Of a DNA stretch of 5,610 nt, positions 5,470 through 5,610 are shown one piece after another. Positions within the stretch are counted from its first letter, which is position 1; each line of letters begins with the position of its first letter. The DNA is taken from contig CAMAUB010000099.1 of the NCBI GenBank assembly GCA_945861315.1, positions 1 to 5,610 of the forward strand, written 5' to 3'. The position numbers were made by a program, and so were the translations under genes. This DNA comes from Chlamydia trachomatis (GTDB taxonomy: Bacteria; Chlamydiota; Chlamydiia; Chlamydiales; JAAKFR01). The notes below the pieces were generated by a model, which saw only the letters and a list, made by a program, of their open reading frames with translations, did not search any database and had not been told where the DNA came from.

Positions 5470-5610
5470 TTAATGCTCAGCTTGTTGCAAAGGGCCCGTC
5501 CAAGAATAACTTCTCAATCTTAGACTGCGCGAAAGCCCCGCGGTTGAACGATCACAAACGGGGTCGTATTGAGTTAATACTGCCCCCGGTTGTGATCGTT
5601 CAACCCCGGG
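5470..5610 (-). CDS. cyoA: Probable 3' end of cyoA (subunit II), partial
   Basis: An open frame of 46 codons runs in from the right window edge and stops with TAA at 5470-5472, a single base before the cyoB start. This fits the 0-2 nt spacing seen between cyoB, cyoC and cyoD, and would explain the weak ribosome site of cyoB. In all known cyo operons cyoA precedes cyoB. The last residues read RSYSWTGPLQQAEH, which I cannot match to a conserved CyoA motif; the CyoA C-terminal tail is variable. The part beyond 5530 lies inside a palindromic repeat and stays open through it. A rival frame ends FLDGPFATS with TGA at 5477-5479, but it is interrupted by a TGA within the repeat. The identity rests on position, not on sequence. 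Confidence 0.4.
   Translation of the reverse strand, partial: PGVERSQPGAVLTQYDPVCDRSTAGLSRSLRLRSYSWTGPLQQAEH
5531..5610. repeat. Second member of the palindrome family (element B), cut by the window edge
   Basis: TTGAACGATCACAA at 5544-5557 is inverted at 5590-5603. Flanking GC-rich arms and an inner GTATT/AATAC stem (5566-5570 with 5576-5580) surround a 5-nt loop. The left outer arm AAAGCCCCGCGG corresponds to the AAAGCTCCCGCG arm of element A. By symmetry the element should end a few bases past the window. It lies upstream of cyoB, in a frame that may be the cyoA tail. Confidence 0.85.

Noticed and set aside
5477..5540. Alternative cyoA ending in the frame that reads SKIEKLFLDGPFATS
   Set aside because: It looks protein-like, but a TGA inside the repeat interrupts it, its third codon positions are GC-rich unlike the neighbouring genes, and the other frame ends 1 nt from cyoB. 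It remains possible if the element was inserted recently.
2448..5610. CRISPR array or transposon ends
   Set aside because: The repeats are two widely spaced palindromes with cyo genes between them, no regular spacers and no transposase.

Overview
The window holds most of a cytochrome bo3-type quinol oxidase operon on the minus strand, converging on one plus-strand gene for a beta-propeller-like protein. In minus-strand order the operon reads: a probable cyoA 3' end (cut by the right window edge), cyoB, cyoC, cyoD, cyoE, then two very small membrane-protein genes. The oxidase genes are unmistakable from their motifs. CyoB keeps every heme, copper and proton-channel residue of the E. coli enzyme with a constant offset of one residue. 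The two small genes look like pieces of a different oxidase class (cbb3): a 55-residue CcoS/FixS-like protein, and a 79-residue protein like the membrane anchor of CcoP/FixP without its heme c domains.

Layout: 1-93 is an unresolved edge segment; 94-214 is an intergenic stretch with two hairpins and a strong ribosome binding site; 215-1048 (+) is the propeller-like gene; 1035-1070 is a perfect 36-bp palindrome shared by the ends of the two convergent transcription units; 1073-1466 (-) holds the two small genes; 1494-2348 (-) is cyoE; 2349-2538 holds a 20-bp copy of one arm of the 36-bp palindrome and a 91-bp near-palindrome; 2539-5468 (-) is cyoD, cyoC and cyoB, packed with gaps of 0-2 nt; 5470-5610 is an open frame ending 1 nt before cyoB, which carries a second member of the 91-bp palindrome family.

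How the genes work together: CyoA-D form the inner-membrane quinol oxidase that reduces O2 to water and pumps protons, and CyoE makes the heme O it needs. The small genes may assist oxidase assembly or act as accessory subunits. The propeller-like protein shows no evident link to respiration.

Organism: the AT-rich coding sequence, dispersed palindromic repeats and propeller-like neighbour would suit an intracellular or host-associated bacterium, for example an environmental Chlamydia relative. That is only an impression; no marker gene in the window settles the taxonomy, and a proteobacterium is also possible.

The most unusual content is the set of palindromes: one two-member family whose arms differ between copies yet stay self-complementary within each copy, with one member lying in an open frame that may be the CyoA tail, and a second family whose copies bracket the cyoE/small-gene module as perfect inverted repeats.
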